A stretch of DNA of 57,929 nucleotides, from positions 1 to 57,929 of IMG/VR virus record IMGVR_UViG_3300032050_000160, one strand, 5' to 3'. Shown in pieces: positions 7,350 to 16,600 of this stretch. Below the pieces are notes generated by a model, which did not search any database, was not told where the DNA came from, and worked only from the letters and a program-made list of their open reading frames with translations. The number at the start of each line of letters is the position of its first letter. The stretch's first letter is position 1. A program made the translations under genes and the position numbers. The stretch comes from a virus.

Positions 7350-8349
7350 AATTATTTGATGCATACCAATCATAGGCTAGAGAGGCCCATGCATGATGAT
7401 ATCCTGTTCCTCCATGTACTCCATCTCTTCCAGTTAGCGCAAATTTATCATCTTTATTATTTGAAATATATTCTTGCACTAATTTAAAAAATCCCCTTCC
7501 ATTATCTAAATCTTTTTCCATAATACTAAAAGATGACAGATCTACCTGACTTAAAATAAAATTTGAAAAGGTATTGTGCGAATATATGTATAACTGTATG
7601 TTGTTTAATTTACAAAATATTTCTAACATCATTAAGTATTGATAAACATTGATATATTTTTCAATAACAGCAGCATGTGATGTCTCATCACCATCTTTTT
7701 CATTTTTCGCATAATTATAAATTGAATTGTAATACACTCCTATATTTGGATTTCTTATTAATTGCTTTAAATTAAATTCTGAAGCAAATTTTACATTATT
7801 TTCTTCTCTAGATACTTCTAATAATGAATAGAATCTGCCTACATGAGGTAGATTTATAAATATTACATCTGGCTTTGTATATTTATTGATATATTTAAAA
7901 ATATTTGTAACAATTTCAAAAACACCAGTTCCTGGAATTGCTAAATTATAATAACCAGACACTTTTTCTTTTTCTTTTATTTTATTATATAATAACCAGG
8001 GCCAAATTTCTTTATTGTATAAACTATAGCCATAGGTATTCGAGCAACCAGAAAATAATATATGCTTCCCATCATGGTTTTTAGTAAATTGATCTGACCT
8101 AAATAAAAGAGAGTTTACCTTAAATGTATCTGGGGCATCTGTATAGTCTAAAATCCATTTTTGACTTTCAGCAACTTCATCAAAATTTTCATATCTATAT
8201 GGAGATATCGTTTTTATATATTTAAAATCAAGGTCAAATACAAATGCTAATTCTGGATACCTATATCCTGTAAGATTTTTGTTAAAAGGATTATCTATTG
8301 CTCCTGCAATATCTACATCAAATAAACCGTGGTACTTAAAAGTTCTCAT
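7339..8349 (-). CDS. SGNH/GDSL-hydrolase-like protein
   Basis: This 336-aa protein has SGNH-family landmarks. Block I is FSGCSNTYGYSL with candidate nucleophile Ser103, followed by the Gly block NLAIPGTG and an Asn-containing IFINLPHVGR strand. Near the C-terminus DGVH (Asp309, His312) has the Asp-x-x-His spacing of the catalytic pair. Members hydrolyse acyl or acetyl esters of lipids or glycans, though the substrate here is unknown. It lies between nucleotide-metabolism genes and terminase and has no signal peptide. It may modify a polysaccharide or be a virion component. It has a leaderless-type promoter. Confidence 0.6.
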   Translation of the reverse strand: MRTFKYHGLFDVDIAGAIDNPFNKNLTGYRYPELAFVFDLDFKYIKTISPYRYENFDEVAESQKWILDYTDAPDTFKVNSLLFRSDQFTKNHDGKHILFSGCSNTYGYSLYNKEIWPWLLYNKIKEKEKVSGYYNLAIPGTGVFEIVTNIFKYINKYTKPDVIFINLPHVGRFYSLLEVSREENNVKFASEFNLKQLIRNPNIGVYYNSIYNYAKNEKDGDETSHAAVIEKYINVYQYLMMLEIFCKLNNIQLYIYSHNTFSNFILSQVDLSSFSIMEKDLDNGRGFFKLVQEYISNNKDDKFALTGRDGVHGGTGYHHAWASLAYDWYASNNYVN

Positions 8350-8355
8350 AATAAT

Positions 8356-8364
8356 ATTATATCA
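8356..8364 (-). promoter_or_regulatory. Extended -10 promoter, leaderless type (SGNH-like gene)
   Basis: TGATATAAT is followed by ATTATT and the ATG at 8349, with no Shine-Dalgarno sequence. The predicted first base of the RNA is at or next to the start codon. Confidence 0.65.
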
Positions 8365-8694
8365 CTAATCCATATCTTTGCTTTTTGCAATTTTTAATAA
8401 TATTAAATATCCGATAAGATCATCAATATCATTATCTCCAACATACTCTGTGCCACGCATAATTCTACTTAACTTGTCATCAATACGAACATGAAGTTGC
8501 TCTCTTGCATCAGTTTTACTAAAAATACGAACTGGATCAAGGGCAGAATTTCCATATGCGATATTTTTTTTAATTAACATATGTGCTATTTCATGACAAG
8601 ACTGCCAGATTTCTTTGCCAGCAGAAGTACCTACTGTTAATAAATATAAATCTTCACATTTAAAATTTTTAGCATCTGAAAATACTGGATTCAT
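8365..8694 (-). CDS. Nucleotide modification associated domain 1 (DUF1599-like) protein
   Basis: This 109-aa protein carries the core of the family named Nmad1/DUF1599: KKNIAYGNSALDPVRIFSK, then VRIDDKLSRIMRG and DDLIGYLILLKIAK. It is an all-helical domain found in phages near nucleotide or base-modification enzymes. Some relatives are thought to be nucleotide pyrophosphohydrolase-like, and the acidic residues in IDDKLSR and DIDDLIGY could bind metal. Its ATG overlaps the stop of the small HTH gene (ATGA), so the two are translationally coupled. Confidence 0.75.
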   Translation of the reverse strand: MNPVFSDAKNFKCEDLYLLTVGTSAGKEIWQSCHEIAHMLIKKNIAYGNSALDPVRIFSKTDAREQLHVRIDDKLSRIMRGTEYVGDNDIDDLIGYLILLKIAKSKDMD

Positions 8695-8843
8695 CTTTTT
8701 GACTTCCTTAATCCAAATTTAGCAAGATATACATAAATTGTTTCTACGCTAACCCCACATTCTTTGGCTATATCCTGTGGTGATTTTTTATCAATATGAT
8801 ATCTTTTTCTAAGCCACATCTCATTAGTATACATCTTTGTCAT
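8691..8843 (-). CDS. Small helix-turn-helix protein
   Basis: This short gene encodes 50 aa: MTKMYTNEMWLRKRYHIDKK, then SPQDIAKECGVSVETIYVYL and AKFGLRKSKR. Residues of about 20-42 are a textbook HTH (QDIAKECGVSVETIYVYL), and both ends are basic, as expected for a DNA-binding protein. The stop overlaps the next start as ATGA, and the upstream gene ends 2 nt before the ATG. It could be a transcriptional regulator of the phage. I found it by translating the apparent gap between 8694 and 8846. Confidence 0.7.
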   Translation of the reverse strand: MTKMYTNEMWLRKRYHIDKKSPQDIAKECGVSVETIYVYLAKFGLRKSKR

Positions 8844-8845
8844 AG

Positions 8846-9082
8846 TTAATGCAACCTAACTCTCCACTGCATTGATTCTGGACCCCTTTTTATCATTTCA
8901 AACATATGATCTTCAAACTCTACCTTCATCTCATAATAAATTTCAGGAGCAACATCTATTAATTTATCTGTGATGCTGTATAAGGTTTCTCCTGTTGAAG
9001 AATCAAAGCCTTCAATTTGTATAGCATTTTGTAATAATAAATGTTCTAGCATAGCCTCTGTTTTAATAAGATTTCTATCCAT
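8846..9082 (-). CDS. Conserved small phage protein of unknown function
   Basis: This 78-aa acidic protein contains IQIEGFDSSTGETLYSITDK (about residues 22-41), followed by a helical half rich in Glu and Met. I recall similar small proteins in other environmental phages that carry a comparable GFDSxTGExLYxITDK stretch, but none with a known role. The ATG at 9082 overlaps the end of the RuvC-like gene by 8 nt, so it belongs to the same operon. Confidence 0.6.
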   Translation of the reverse strand: MDRNLIKTEAMLEHLLLQNAIQIEGFDSSTGETLYSITDKLIDVAPEIYYEMKVEFEDHMFEMIKRGPESMQWRVRLH

Positions 9083-9650
9083 TACCTATCGCCTTTTCCC
9101 AATTATTTATTGCCCAATGTCCTATACCACAAGCATCTGCAACATCATAGTCATCTATTTTTTTATCATAAATAACATCTAATAACTTAATAGTTCTTTG
9201 TTTTCTAAAATCTCTTTCATAAGTTTTATACCAGGAAGTAGATTTTTTTGGATTAGCAGATCTTATCTGTAATTGTTCTTCTTTAGTTAATTTCTTATTG
9301 CCAAGATAACTTTGCCATGTTATTGGAGATACTTTGCCTATTATATTAATTTCTGTCATTCCAGCCCCTCCCAAAATAGCGCCTTGTACTAAAGCAAGAT
9401 CTGCTGCTGTTTTGGGGGAATTCATAAAAACTGTATGCTCTATAACTATAGCATTAATAAAATTATAATAAGAAAACAATGCCTTAGATTTTTTGCAAGC
9501 ATCTATAATTTTTTCATAAACATTATTTCCTTCAAAGTTAATCTTGCCATACTCTATTAAATTTTTATCTGAGTATATTGCAAACGCCAGACTATTTGTG
9601 CTTGCGTCTATTGCACATATACTATATGGTTGATCACTTTCTTTTATCAT
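9075..9650 (-). CDS. RuvC-like Holliday junction resolvase
   Basis: This 191-aa protein has the RuvC fold signature of four acidic residues: Asp15 in CAIDAST, Glu71 in IVIEHTVF, and Asp169/Asp172 in DDYDVADACGIGHWA. Enzymes of this class cut four-way junctions made during recombination or replication and trim branched DNA before packaging. The length is close to bacterial RuvC. It overlaps its neighbours at both ends, in a block with Cas4-like and RecA-like genes. Confidence 0.85.
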   Translation of the reverse strand: MIKESDQPYSICAIDASTNSLAFAIYSDKNLIEYGKINFEGNNVYEKIIDACKKSKALFSYYNFINAIVIEHTVFMNSPKTAADLALVQGAILGGAGMTEINIIGKVSPITWQSYLGNKKLTKEEQLQIRSANPKKSTSWYKTYERDFRKQRTIKLLDVIYDKKIDDYDVADACGIGHWAINNWEKAIGNG

Positions 9651-9921
9651 TTGACAATCCTTTTACTTGTCTTAAAGCCCTTTTTACATCATTTGGATTA
9701 ATAATACATTTATTACACAATGGTTCATCATTATATATAGATAGTTTTTCTCCGCATTGCTTGCATACTCTATTTTTTCCTTTACGTTTTTGTCGTCTAG
9801 TTTGAATATACCTTTGTGCAATTTTTTCTTTAGTTGCTTCATCTCTACATTTTTCTGAACAATATATTTGATAAGATATATTGGATTCAAATGTATGATC
9901 ACACCATCTACAACTTTTCAT
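9634..9921 (-). CDS. Small protein with two zinc-binding clusters
   Basis: This 95-aa basic protein has two four-Cys clusters: Cys4/Cys7/Cys21/Cys25 (CRWC ... CSEKC) and Cys53/Cys56/Cys69/Cys72 (CKQC ... CNKC). A Lys/Arg-rich helix connects them (TRRQKRKGKN). It is probably a nucleic-acid or protein-binding zinc protein. It overlaps the RuvC-like gene by 17 nt and the Cas4-like gene by 14 nt. Specific function is not recognised. Confidence 0.7.
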   Translation of the reverse strand: MKSCRWCDHTFESNISYQIYCSEKCRDEATKEKIAQRYIQTRRQKRKGKNRVCKQCGEKLSIYNDEPLCNKCIINPNDVKRALRQVKGLSNDKRK

Positions 9922-10765
9922 CTTCTAGCAACTCCAGAGGTTTAAGTTTAACTACCCCTGTCTCTGCTTCAGCGCATGCTTTTTGAATTGGACATGCCTT
10001 GCATATTTTAGAATTAGATCGATAAGGTTTTTGTGGAAGTTCCCTATCTTGCCAACTCTTATATACTTTTCGCATCCAATCAAATGCCTGGTCTACCCAC
10101 CGACGGTAATGATCGTTTACTACTATAGGCAAAGTTAACAATTCATGATTATTTTTATTTTCATAAATTATTACACCTTTGCCGATTTTCCAAACCTTCA
10201 TATACATTAGCAACTGCATAAGATGTGCCATCTTAGGTTTTTTGCTATTTTTTTTATATTCAAATCCCTCATTACTAATTGTTTTTATTTCTCCAATTAC
10301 CCGCTCATCATTTATATTAAGCATCACATCGCCGTACCCATCAAGCGGTGGATCGTCTAACTTAACTCTGAACTCCATTGCTGGATGAGTTTGTTTATTA
10401 TATTTTCTTGGAAGTGGATCCATCTCCATTGTTGAATCAAGAAGTCCAGAGGCTTCAATTGCTTCCTGAATTCTTTCGTGTCCTAGAGTTCCGTTTGTTC
10501 TGTTGGCCACACCAAAGGGGGTGGAGTCATCATAAAATACAGCACCATCAAAAGCAAGATACCAGTATCTTGGGCATTCTCCAGCACCATAAGTTAAACC
10601 AGATGCAGAAAAATTACTCTTTTTACTAAACTTAGGTTTAGTTTTAACCATATATCCAGATTGAATTTTTTCAATTAATCCGTCAACAAAACTAACATCT
10701 TCACCATTTGATTTAGTGACTTCATTCTTTTTTACCATTACCTGTTTTAATAAATTTTTTGTCAT
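9908..10765 (-). CDS. Cas4/RecB-like PD-(D/E)XK nuclease with Fe-S cysteines
   Basis: This 285-aa protein has the complete nuclease core: His96 (LGHERI), Asp146 (GYGDVML), Glu159-x-Lys161 (IGEIKT) and Gln184 (HLMQLLMY). Four cysteines in Cas4/AddB spacing, Cys64 (GECPRYWY) and Cys255/258/264 (CKACPIQKAC), would hold a 4Fe-4S cluster. Such phage proteins are 5'-3' exonucleases that process ends for recombination. No CRISPR array or other cas gene is present, so a stand-alone recombination role fits. AAAGGA precedes the ATG. Confidence 0.88.
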   Translation of the reverse strand: MTKNLLKQVMVKKNEVTKSNGEDVSFVDGLIEKIQSGYMVKTKPKFSKKSNFSASGLTYGAGECPRYWYLAFDGAVFYDDSTPFGVANRTNGTLGHERIQEAIEASGLLDSTMEMDPLPRKYNKQTHPAMEFRVKLDDPPLDGYGDVMLNINDERVIGEIKTISNEGFEYKKNSKKPKMAHLMQLLMYMKVWKIGKGVIIYENKNNHELLTLPIVVNDHYRRWVDQAFDWMRKVYKSWQDRELPQKPYRSNSKICKACPIQKACAEAETGVVKLKPLELLEDEKL

Positions 10766-10786
10766 TATTATCCTTTGTTTGAATTA

Positions 10787-10795
10787 AGTATATCA
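10787..10795 (-). promoter_or_regulatory. Extended -10 promoter (Cas4-like gene)
   Basis: TGATATACT lies just after the stop of the upstream gene. A 21-nt stretch containing AAAGGA separates it from the ATG at 10765. Confidence 0.55.
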
Positions 10796-10799
10796 GATA

Positions 10800-11108
10800 T
10801 TAGCGAGTTATGTATTTAAGAGCAGATACTAAGTTATTTATAGATTCTGCTGCAGTATAATATAAATTCTTTTTACCCCTATTTGACTTATCTACATTTG
10901 CCATCCAGGTTGCCTTTAAAGACATCTTTGATGCAATTGCCTGCAGTCTTACTATTTCTAATGTAGCAACATTCATCGGTATATCTGGTTTTAGAATAAG
11001 TTTGGCTATTGTAGTTAAAGCAACAGTAAACTCTTCATCTTGCATATATTCAGCAATTTCAGATAATCCGTTTATTAATTCTAATGTTGTTTTTTGTTCA
11101 TCCAACAT
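10800..11108 (-). CDS. Helical protein of unknown function
   Basis: This 102-aa protein is predicted to be almost wholly alpha-helical. It begins MLDEQKTTLELINGLSEIAE and has a basic patch near KSNRGKKNLYY. It overlaps the start of the 2OG oxygenase-like gene's 3' end by 11 nt and is followed by a promoter for the Cas4-like gene. No motif or family is recognised. Confidence 0.55.
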   Translation of the reverse strand: MLDEQKTTLELINGLSEIAEYMQDEEFTVALTTIAKLILKPDIPMNVATLEIVRLQAIASKMSLKATWMANVDKSNRGKKNLYYTAAESINNLVSALKYITR

Positions 11109-11880
11109 TATTGTTCTTTCGTCTAAGTGCCTCTTCGTATTTCTGATCTAATGATTTTAATTTAAACTTGGCGTGTTCATCTTCTAACTTTGCCATCTCT
11201 TCTTGCCAAGCATCGTTGTACTCGTCAAATTTACTTTTTTCTTTCCATTCTTTAAATCTAATTTTTCTAGCCTCTGGATCACGTGCTGGTATATTTAATT
11301 CATCAAAATCTTTTTGAACTGCAAAGTGTGCTGTCCACACCTCACAATTATCACCTTCTTTGAGAATAATAGGATCTCTCCAGTGTATTGACCCTGCTCC
11401 CCAAAAAAGTAACAAGTCTCCATACTCCATATCAAAACGATGTAATTCGCCGTGAGTATCGATAACTATTGGCCAACTAACATTTGCATCTAATTGATAA
11501 TCTATAGTAAGTTTAGTAAAATAATTATCAGAATCAAAATGAGGAGGCAGTTTAGGTGAAACTGAATCTTTTGTATTATGTTTTTTATTATAAGATAAAT
11601 AACTATTGTGTGTCATCTTAACATCTTCTCCAACAAAATCAGATGCAAAGTCTTCTATTTTCTTTAATAATTTTCCCGAAACCTTTAATTCTATTTGCTC
11701 TCTAGCCAACTCTGGGAGAACTAATGGTGAATAAAAGCCCCCTGGTGGAAGGCTTCTTCCATGATCAATTAACTCTTTTATTTCTTTAACCTCATCATCA
11801 GATAAAAATCCTTTTATAATGTGAGGAATAACATCGTCATACTGTCCAAACTTTTTAGGCTTATAGGCTGCATTTATCAT
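11098..11880 (-). CDS. 2-oxoglutarate/Fe(II)-dependent oxygenase-like protein
   Basis: This 260-aa protein has the double-stranded beta-helix iron site: His114-x-Asp116 in LPPHFDSDNY and distal His166 in GSIHWRDP. Arg168 is a candidate 2-oxoglutarate anchor. YGDLLLFWGAGSIHWR is a characteristic strand of prolyl-hydroxylase-type members. Such enzymes hydroxylate proteins, nucleobases or small molecules; the substrate cannot be told from sequence. The C-terminal 60 residues are a charged coiled coil. It lies among DNA metabolism genes, so DNA modification is possible but unproven. It has a leaderless-type promoter. Confidence 0.8.
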   Translation of the reverse strand: MINAAYKPKKFGQYDDVIPHIIKGFLSDDEVKEIKELIDHGRSLPPGGFYSPLVLPELAREQIELKVSGKLLKKIEDFASDFVGEDVKMTHNSYLSYNKKHNTKDSVSPKLPPHFDSDNYFTKLTIDYQLDANVSWPIVIDTHGELHRFDMEYGDLLLFWGAGSIHWRDPIILKEGDNCEVWTAHFAVQKDFDELNIPARDPEARKIRFKEWKEKSKFDEYNDAWQEEMAKLEDEHAKFKLKSLDQKYEEALRRKNNNVG

Positions 11881-11886
11881 ATCTAT

Positions 11887-11895
11887 ATTATACCA
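11887..11895 (-). promoter_or_regulatory. Extended -10 promoter, leaderless type (oxygenase gene)
   Basis: TGGTATAAT is followed by ATAGAT and the ATG at 11880, with no Shine-Dalgarno sequence. The motif overlaps the 3' end of the upstream gene. Confidence 0.65.
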
Positions 11896-12187
11896 TCTCT
11901 CTAAAATCTGTATTAATTAATTCATCTAAAATAGAAAATTCTAATATTGCCAATCTTATTTTTTTATTGCCCTCGCCTAAAATAACTACAATCGCTGGAT
12001 CATTGTTATTTTTAATAGCGTCTGTTGTTGCTTTTGCCCATACATTGTGGTTTATAGTAAAAGACTTTTTGCTTTCTTTAAAATCTACTGTAAAATTTTC
12101 CCACGTTGCATCGCCTTTCTTAATACCCCTACCAGAATTTTTATGCTGTTTGGCACCAATTCTTTTACTTTCACTCTTCTCGCTCAT
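11888..12187 (-). CDS. Small PD-(D/E)XK-like nuclease or resolvase candidate
   Basis: This 99-aa protein begins with the basic, Ser-rich KRIGAKQHKNSGRGIKKGDA and continues ENFTVDFKESKKSF. Asp26 followed by Asp35-x-Lys37 matches the core spacing of small PD-(D/E)XK nucleases such as archaeal-type resolvases. AIVVILGEGNKKIRLAILEF would be the next strand pair. I recall similar short phage proteins with GAKQxxNSGRGxxKGDA, annotated as putative nucleases. Activity is inferred. It overlaps the next small gene by 17 nt. Confidence 0.6.
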   Translation of the reverse strand: MSEKSESKRIGAKQHKNSGRGIKKGDATWENFTVDFKESKKSFTINHNVWAKATTDAIKNNNDPAIVVILGEGNKKIRLAILEFSILDELINTDFREMV

Positions 12188-12356
12188 TAGTCCTCTTTTT
12201 TTTATATCCTACTTTAAAAAGTTCTACCTCAGATAAATGTTTATCTGAACACATCCATGAAGCCATACCAGTTGAAGCATAAATACGAATAGTCCTTACT
12301 TCTTTTTTACAATCTTTGCAAGGAAATCTTCCTTCATAAATTGTATATTTATCCAC
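12171..12356 (-). CDS. Small zinc-binding protein
   Basis: This 61-aa protein starts with GTG overlapping the recA-like stop. It has Cys13/Cys16 (FPCKDCKKEV) and Cys36 with His40 (WMCSDKHL), a likely zinc site of the CxxC...CxxxH type. It ends with a basic tail (GYKKKRTNEREE). It sits between the RecA-like and nuclease-like genes, so a role in DNA metabolism is plausible. Function is unknown. Confidence 0.6.
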   Translation of the reverse strand: MDKYTIYEGRFPCKDCKKEVRTIRIYASTGMASWMCSDKHLSEVELFKVGYKKKRTNEREE

Positions 12357-13362
12357 TAATCTTAGTCTTAATCATGTCTTGTAGATCAAGATCCTCTCTT
12401 ACTCGTGAAACAAATCCATCTCTTCCTTGAACCTTTGAGCCATCTGGTAGGATGTACCAAGCACCTGTACGCTCAACAATGCCCATTAATTCTGCTGTGT
12501 CGACAAGATCAGCAATCCCATCAACACCCAAATTATTTCCCCTAAAATAAAAATCATATTCGCCAGATTGAAAAGCAGGACTGGTTTTAGAAAATTGAAG
12601 TTCCCATCTAATCTTTCTTCCAATCTTTTCTTCAATTGCCTTATCTCCAACATATATTTTTCCTTTTAATGCTTGGTTTTCTGATTCAGAAGAAAATAGT
12701 TTAACCACAGTAGATGAATAAAATTTTGTGGCCTGACCTCCAGTTGGCTGCTGACTTGTATACATTGCATTAATATTATTTCTAGATTGAGAAATTAAAA
12801 TTAATAATGTTGGCTTAACTTTATTATTTGCATAGTTTAACATCTTCCAAGCATTGCTAAAGTCACGAGATTCTGCACCAATCTGCTTTGTATTTTCTAA
12901 CTGCTTAAGTTCACTAGAATCTTTTTCAAAATAAATAGCAGGTAATAACGATGTAATAGAGTCAACCACAATAATGTCAACTCCTGCCTCTATTAAACTT
13001 ACGCCAACATCCACCATCTCATTAATAGTTCTTGCTTGCGAAACAATTAGTTTAGATGTGTCTACTCCTAACTTTTCTGCCCAATCTTTGTCGTATGACA
13101 TTTCTGCATCTATCCAAGCACATATCTTTCCCTCAGCCTGAGCCAACGCTATAGTTTGTAGACATAAAGAAGACTTGGCACTTGACTTACTGCCCCATAT
13201 AAGCACTTGACGTCCATAAGGAAGACCGCCATTGAGGGCACGGTTAAGTCCAAAACTTGGTGTTGCTGCATATTCTGTTTTAGGAATCTCATCTCCTACT
13301 AAAATACTTTTTCTTAATTTAGGATTTAGTTGTGCCAATACTTCTTCTATTGTTACTGTCAT
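12349..13362 (-). CDS. RecA/UvsX-like recombinase
   Basis: This 337-aa RecA-family ATPase would catalyse strand exchange. The P-loop region is IWGSKSSAKSS (GSKSSAKS at residues 57-64). Here the normally invariant Gly before Lys is Ala62, a departure also tolerated in the T4 UvsX P-loop. Other RecA landmarks are IDAEMSYD (the E. coli IDAEHALD region), DIIVVDSITSLLP (Walker B) and LLILISQSRNN with the sensor Gln. The C-terminal acidic tail of bacterial RecA is absent. It overlaps the MazG-like gene's stop by 1 nt. Confidence 0.9.
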   Translation of the reverse strand: MTVTIEEVLAQLNPKLRKSILVGDEIPKTEYAATPSFGLNRALNGGLPYGRQVLIWGSKSSAKSSLCLQTIALAQAEGKICAWIDAEMSYDKDWAEKLGVDTSKLIVSQARTINEMVDVGVSLIEAGVDIIVVDSITSLLPAIYFEKDSSELKQLENTKQIGAESRDFSNAWKMLNYANNKVKPTLLILISQSRNNINAMYTSQQPTGGQATKFYSSTVVKLFSSESENQALKGKIYVGDKAIEEKIGRKIRWELQFSKTSPAFQSGEYDFYFRGNNLGVDGIADLVDTAELMGIVERTGAWYILPDGSKVQGRDGFVSRVREDLDLQDMIKTKISG

Positions 13363-13679
13363 TAGAATCTTACTCCATGCTTCTTTGGTCTATGAGTGTT
13401 ACGTTCCATTTTTTCTTTGATTGCATAATCAAGAGATTTTTTTACATACCCTGCTTCTGCAATACCAGCGTATAGATCAAGGGTACGAATAATAATATCT
13501 GCGAACTCATCTGATATTTGATCAGGATCCATATCTTTACGAAGTGCCTCCATTGCCTCAGATACCTCAGATACAATCATCATCATTTGCTTGGCTATAA
13601 AAATAGGATCTACAGTTCTATCCCAAAAACCTTTTTCAACTGCTGTCTTATGTATTTCTTCTGCTAAATCATCAAACAC
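13362..13679 (-). CDS. MazG-like nucleotide pyrophosphohydrolase
   Basis: This 105-aa all-alpha NTP pyrophosphatase has the two metal-binding helices of the family: EVSE (residues 38-41) in MIVSEVSEAMEALR and EFAD (58-61) in SDEFADIIIRTLDLY. Enzymes of this class hydrolyse (d)NTPs to the monophosphate and may clear non-canonical nucleotides or alarmone. The start is GTG at 13679, overlapping the dnaE stop by 8 nt. It belongs to the replication operon. Confidence 0.85.
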   Translation of the reverse strand: MFDDLAEEIHKTAVEKGFWDRTVDPIFIAKQMMMIVSEVSEAMEALRKDMDPDQISDEFADIIIRTLDLYAGIAEAGYVKKSLDYAIKEKMERNTHRPKKHGVRF

Positions 13680-16600
13680 TTACATCCTCCAATATTACAG
13701 TTCCATCTTTTGTTTTTCCAAATTCAAACTTGTAGGCATGACCTTCTTCAATTTTCATATATGCTTTTGCAAAGGCAGTAGGAAATACTGTAACAGAGTG
13801 TAACTCTCTAGATGTATCTGCTAAAGTAAGAGATGCCATTTTCTTGCCTGCTTTCGTTACCCTTGGTTTAAATGATACCACAAATAGTTCATCATCTTTA
13901 TATGGCAACATTCTATAATTTAAAAATTTAACTAATGCTGAATCTGATCCTTTTAATTCGTCAACTGGAACTGCACTAACAATCCTATTATCATTACATA
14001 AAACTAAATAACTTCTTCCTGCTTCAATTGTGGTTTGTTCTTCATCAAATATTCCAATGCTACCAGTTTTATCTAGAATCTCTACACGAGACCATCCCTT
14101 GCCTCTTTTAATACCTTTTACCATCCCCATAAGGATAAAGGATCCCTTTTCTTCAAAATCCTCTACTGGATTTATAAAAGCATGATAGTGAGATGGAACT
14201 GTTTGAGTAAACTCTGGTAGCCCAAGATATTCATAAAGATTTTCACGAATCTCATTATCATTTCTTGGATTATCTGGAAATGTTGCAGCGCCAATAATCC
14301 TTAATGATTCTAATGCCCTACTATTTACTCCATTACCTTTGGTGAATGTAAAGTCTCTAACTTCCTCAAAAGACTTAAAAGGTCGTGCCGATATATATCG
14401 TTCTGCAATTTTATCAGAGATAAACTTGATACCCGATAATCCAAACCGAATACCCTTACCCTCAATTTTAAAATCAATATCCGAATCGTTAATGTGAGGT
14501 AGTTTAATGCTAATCCCCATTCTTTTCGCTTCAATAAGATATTCAGTTCGTGCATCTTTGTCCCTTTCATTCTTTAGTAATGAATACATAAATTCAATTG
14601 GATAATAATATTTTAGCCATGCTGTCCAATACGAGAGCGTAGAATAAGCAACCGCATGAGACTTGTTGAACGAATAACCAGCATGCGCTTCAAAGTCATG
14701 CCATAGATCACGAGCAGTATTAGGACTAATATACTTAGAAGCACCTTCAACGAATTTATCCCGAAACGCATCAAACTCTCTTGCATCTTTTTTCTTACCG
14801 ATAATTTTACGAACCTTATCGGCCTCAGACCAAGACATACCTCCTAATTGAACACAAGCCTGCATAACCTGCTCCTGGTATAGGATACACCCATATGTTT
14901 CTTCTGTGAATGGCTTCATTGTTTGATGTAAATAATTTACTGCCTGCCTACCGTGCTTTCTTTCAATATAGTCTTTCCCAATAGTATTCATGGCACCTGG
15001 ACGAACTAAAGCATTTGAAGCAGAAAGTTCTGCTAGATTTTTTACACCCATTTTAATTAGAAGGTTTGTATATGGTGTGGCTTCGCATTGAAATACACCC
15101 TTAGTATATCCTTCAGAAAGCATTTGATATACCTTTTGATCTGTCATATCTATTTTTAGCAGATCTATATCTGTGCCTTCTCTTTCTTTAATTATCTTAA
15201 TAGTATCTTTGATAACACTTAATGTTTTAAGACCCAGCGCATCTATTTTGATAAGCCCGATTTTTTCAGCCTCTTCCATATCAACTGCCACAACAGGAAT
15301 ACGCTCATCGGAACCAGGAGAATTACGTGTCTCCATCGGTGCGTACCTAAAAATAGGATTTTTGCTAGTGACAACACCAGCAGCGTGTATACCAGTACCT
15401 CTAATACGACCACGAAGTTGTTCTCCATATTGCTCTACCTCTGGATATTTCTCTCTAAACCATTCTGTAGTTTTTGAAGTGCAGTACTCATCCCAAGTAT
15501 CTACCAACTTCAAAACTTTATTTACATCTGCTAATGGTATGTTTAGTGCACGAGCAACATCTCGTACTACACCTTTATCTTTAAATTCTAAAAATGTTGC
15601 AATAGAAGCAACATGTTTATATTGCCTTACAAGATAATCTTTAACTTCATCACGACGAGAATCTTGAATATCTGTATCAATATCTGGAAAGTCATTACGC
15701 TCAGGATTAATAAAGCGGAAGAATAACAGTCCATGTTTCAATGGATCAATATCGGTAATGCCTAATGCGTAACAAAGCAATGATCCAGCAGATGATCCAC
15801 GACCTGGACCAACCATAATGCCTTCCTTCTTTGCCCATGAGATCATACTTTGAACCACAAGAAAATAAGGACCAAACTTTTTATCTTGAATAACTGTTAA
15901 TTCTTCTTCAAGCCTATCAAGATATTCTTTGTTATTGTCCAAACCTTTTTCTGCTAAACCTTCTATTGCTAGTTGCTTTAATTGTTTATCTGGATTTTTA
16001 TATTGAACTGGCAGAAGATTAAGATTATCTTTAATATCATAGTCTTCAATCTTATTGGCAAGTTCAATTGTATTTTCGTAGATATCTGTTCTAAAAATGG
16101 CCTGCTTCTCCATAGCAGCCTGAATTTCCTCATATGAAAGCAAATGAATATCAAACTTATTGAATGACATCTGTCTATCTGCACCGTATAGGTAGTCAAG
16201 ACGCTTCATTAAGTCCCCTTGCTTTTTGGACTTTTCATATGTAGCATCTTTCTGAATTTTGTTTGAATATGTATTAAGAATAAGTTTTAACTCTTGAATT
16301 TCTTTTTGTGAAGGATCAACATGGTGACAGTCTGGAGTTACAATTGGCTTGATCTTAAACTCATCTGCTAATTGCAATATTGTTTGATTTATAGACTCAT
16401 CGTTATGAGGCATTACCTCAAGATAATAATCTTCGCCAAACTCTTCTTTAAACCATTTAATATATTTCTTTGCCATTCCTAATTCGCCAAGTTCAATTGA
16501 CTTAGCAATAATACCGCTAGGACATGCAGAAGAAACAATAATACCTTCTTTATATTTAGACAATACTTCAAAATCAATTCGTGGTTTCTTATAATATCCT

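Noticed and set aside
9908-10765. Cas4 as part of a CRISPR-Cas system
   Set aside because: No cas1, cas2 or repeat array is present. The gene lies with RuvC- and RecA-like genes, so a recombination role is simpler.
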